DNA of 64,000 bases, from assembly GCA_032095175.1 (NCBI GenBank), contig DAMCZI010000004.1, positions 62,001 through 126,000 on the forward strand. The letters are read 5' to 3'. Within the stretch, counting starts at the first letter, position 1, and each line of letters opens with the position of its first letter. Positions 62,962-64,000 of the stretch are shown here, one piece after another. This DNA comes from DAMCZI01 sp032095175. GTDB lineage: Bacteria > Bacillota > Clostridia > Clostridiales > Caloramatoraceae. The position numbers and the translations under genes were made by a program. Under the pieces are notes generated by a model. It was not told where the DNA came from, did no database searches, and saw nothing but the letters and a program-made list of their open reading frames with translations.

Positions 62962-63417
62962 CTAAAGCTCTTTTTCCATAGCTATAAACTCCATTTCTCC
63001 TTTAACAGTTTTACCAACAAACTCACCAGTTACTTTAAAATCTAAACTTTTATAAAGTCTAAAAGCCCTCTCATTGAACTTAAGCACTGATAGCCCTATA
63101 CTATTTAAATTATATTTACCTTTTACAAAATTTAAGAATGCTTGTATAAATTCTTTACCTAGTCCTTGACTCGTTAGGCTCGGTCTCATCTGTACTGAAA
63201 AAGTTGTTTTTTCATTTAAATAAATTGCACAATTTCCTATAAGCTCATTTTTCTTATTATAAACAGAAAAAACATTATTATCATTTGGAAAACTCTTAAC
63301 ATAATCAATTTTACCTTGTGAAAAATCATTATCAAAAAAAGAATAGATTCCACCATATTTCCAAGTTAAAAAATCTTCCACATCTTCGTTTGTTACTCTT
63401 CTAAATTCATAATTCAT
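62962..63417 (-). CDS. GNAT acetyltransferase
   Basis: 151 residues. Begins with the strand YEFRRVTNEDVEDFL, has the acetyl-CoA loop RPSLTSQGLGKEFIQ and ends with LSVLKFNERAFRLYKSLDFK. GGAGG lies a few bases before the ATG (positions 63426-63431). It lies next to an acetyltransferase remnant and another acetyltransferase gene at the right edge. Confidence 0.9.
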   Translation of the reverse strand: MNYEFRRVTNEDVEDFLTWKYGGIYSFFDNDFSQGKIDYVKSFPNDNNVFSVYNKKNELIGNCAIYLNEKTTFSVQMRPSLTSQGLGKEFIQAFLNFVKGKYNLNSIGLSVLKFNERAFRLYKSLDFKVTGEFVGKTVKGEMEFIAMEKEL

Positions 63418-63610
63418 TTCTAATTGCCTCCATGTTTGCTTATATATTCACATTTTTTTATTTTTATCGAATTCTAAGACTCCACCTTCTATAAGTTGGT
63501 GTTGCAGCATTTAAACTTCAGATGGGGTATAGTCCCCATCTGAAGCCTTGATATCCAACGATAGCTAAATAAGTTCACTGTTTTTGTAATTCTTAATTCT
63601 CTTTATATAC

Positions 63611-64000
63611 TTAATCCTTATTTGCTTTGGAATAAAGTTCTGCCCATACTGGGAAAAAACCAGCATTAATAGCAATATTCTGTGAATGAAAATGTGATTC
63701 CACAGTGCCGTAGAACGGAATCTTTCCTCGTTTTAAAACTTCATTCTTTAAAAGCGTAACCAAATTAGTTCCTATACCCCTGCCGCGGTACTCTGGGAAA
63801 ACATCAATACCAATTTGCCACATGGTTTCGCTATCTGCACTTGCACCTGCTATGCCCATTATTTTATCTCCATCTAATGCCGCAACTCCAAGGACATCAG
63901 GATGATTTTTATCAAAGGCAAAAGCCTCTTCAATTCTATCATCATTTTCGAACTGTGAAATCTCTTCTTGCTCGTACCATTTTACACCAGCAATAGGTTT
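63611..64000 (-). CDS. GNAT acetyltransferase, 5' end outside window
   Basis: About 130 residues are visible; the frame is open to the right edge, so the start lies outside. Core motifs: WQIGIDVFPEYRGRGIGTNL with the acetyl-CoA loop and AINAGFFPVWAELYS near the end. Residues before the internal ATG at 63859 (VKWYEQEEI and AFAFDKNHPDVLGVAAL) are clearly part of the protein. The third acetyltransferase-type feature in 1.3 kb. Confidence 0.88.
   Translation of the reverse strand, partial: KPIAGVKWYEQEEISQFENDDRIEEAFAFDKNHPDVLGVAALDGDKIMGIAGASADSETMWQIGIDVFPEYRGRGIGTNLVTLLKNEVLKRGKIPFYGTVESHFHSQNIAINAGFFPVWAELYSKANKD

Noticed and set aside
1..64000. CRISPR arrays, tRNA or rRNA genes, transposases and prophage genes
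   Set aside because: Both strands were read for them and none could be supported.

Overview
The window is AT-rich, gene-dense bacterial DNA with strong GGAGG-type ribosome binding sites, frequent GTG and TTG starts, many riboswitches and attenuators, and families common in low-GC Firmicutes (DUF4179, DUF4003, DUF1361, CPBP, YmaF, oleate hydratase). It most resembles a Clostridium-like member of the Clostridia; the genus cannot be fixed from sequence alone. I see no rRNA, tRNA, CRISPR array, transposase or phage module. It reads as ordinary chromosome with many small accessory genes.

Layout. 1-3.5 kb: a truncated hypothetical gene, nadE, a DUF3267 membrane zincin, a Nudix hydrolase and a LURP-one-like protein. 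3.6-11.3 kb (- strand): a lipoprotein and a 2033-residue lipoprotein with two von Willebrand A domains. 11.7-16.5 kb (+): a HAD/uridine-kinase-like/GNAT triple fusion, an alpha/beta hydrolase, a Cof-type phosphatase, a small membrane protein and a RimJ-type acetyltransferase. 16.8-21.5 kb (-): carA-carB behind a PyrR-type attenuator. 21.7-29 kb: a guanine-class riboswitch ahead of an FAD oxidoreductase, an LOR/SDH-type protein, a methyltransferase, a subtilase and a MATE pump. 29.3-31.4 kb: a sigma factor/DUF4179 pair. 31.5-46.3 kb: acetyltransferases, a peptidase MA protein, YjbQ, a Dph6-like ligase, oleate hydratase with a TetR regulator, CPBP, a KAS III-like enzyme, a GNAT-MazG fusion and an MFS transporter with a leader. 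46.3-48.4 kb: gene debris and an alpha-solenoid protein. 48.7-53.1 kb (-): nitroreductase, 1-Cys peroxiredoxin, P-loop ATPase, nitrilase-family hydrolase and serine hydrolase. 53.6-56.7 kb: two near-identical SAM-I riboswitches ahead of metN-metI-metQ. 57-64 kb: a SWIM/SNF2 helicase, a three-repeat exported protein, DUF4003 and more acetyltransferases, the last running off the right edge.

The most interesting signal not explained by genes is a dispersed element of about 110 bp present four times (20009-20114 and 20128-20241 on the - strand, 36122-36236 and 56858-56971 on the + strand). Each copy forms two adjacent hairpins, and the loop of the first is complementary to the loop of the second. 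Two copies sit in tandem between carA and carB, one of them supplying the carA stop codon, and one copy is flanked by a 9-bp direct repeat. A second dispersed family, an 89-bp long hairpin, occurs at 16669-16757 and 34734-34822. Other candidates are an attenuator with two overlapping mini-ORFs before the MFS gene, a 23-codon leader ORF inside the PyrR attenuator, and the tandem S-boxes.

Functional links: pyrimidine synthesis (carAB) is tied to PyrR, methionine uptake (metNIQ) to SAM, and an uncharacterised FAD enzyme apparently to guanine. Acetyltransferases are strikingly frequent: eight GNAT-bearing genes plus one remnant.
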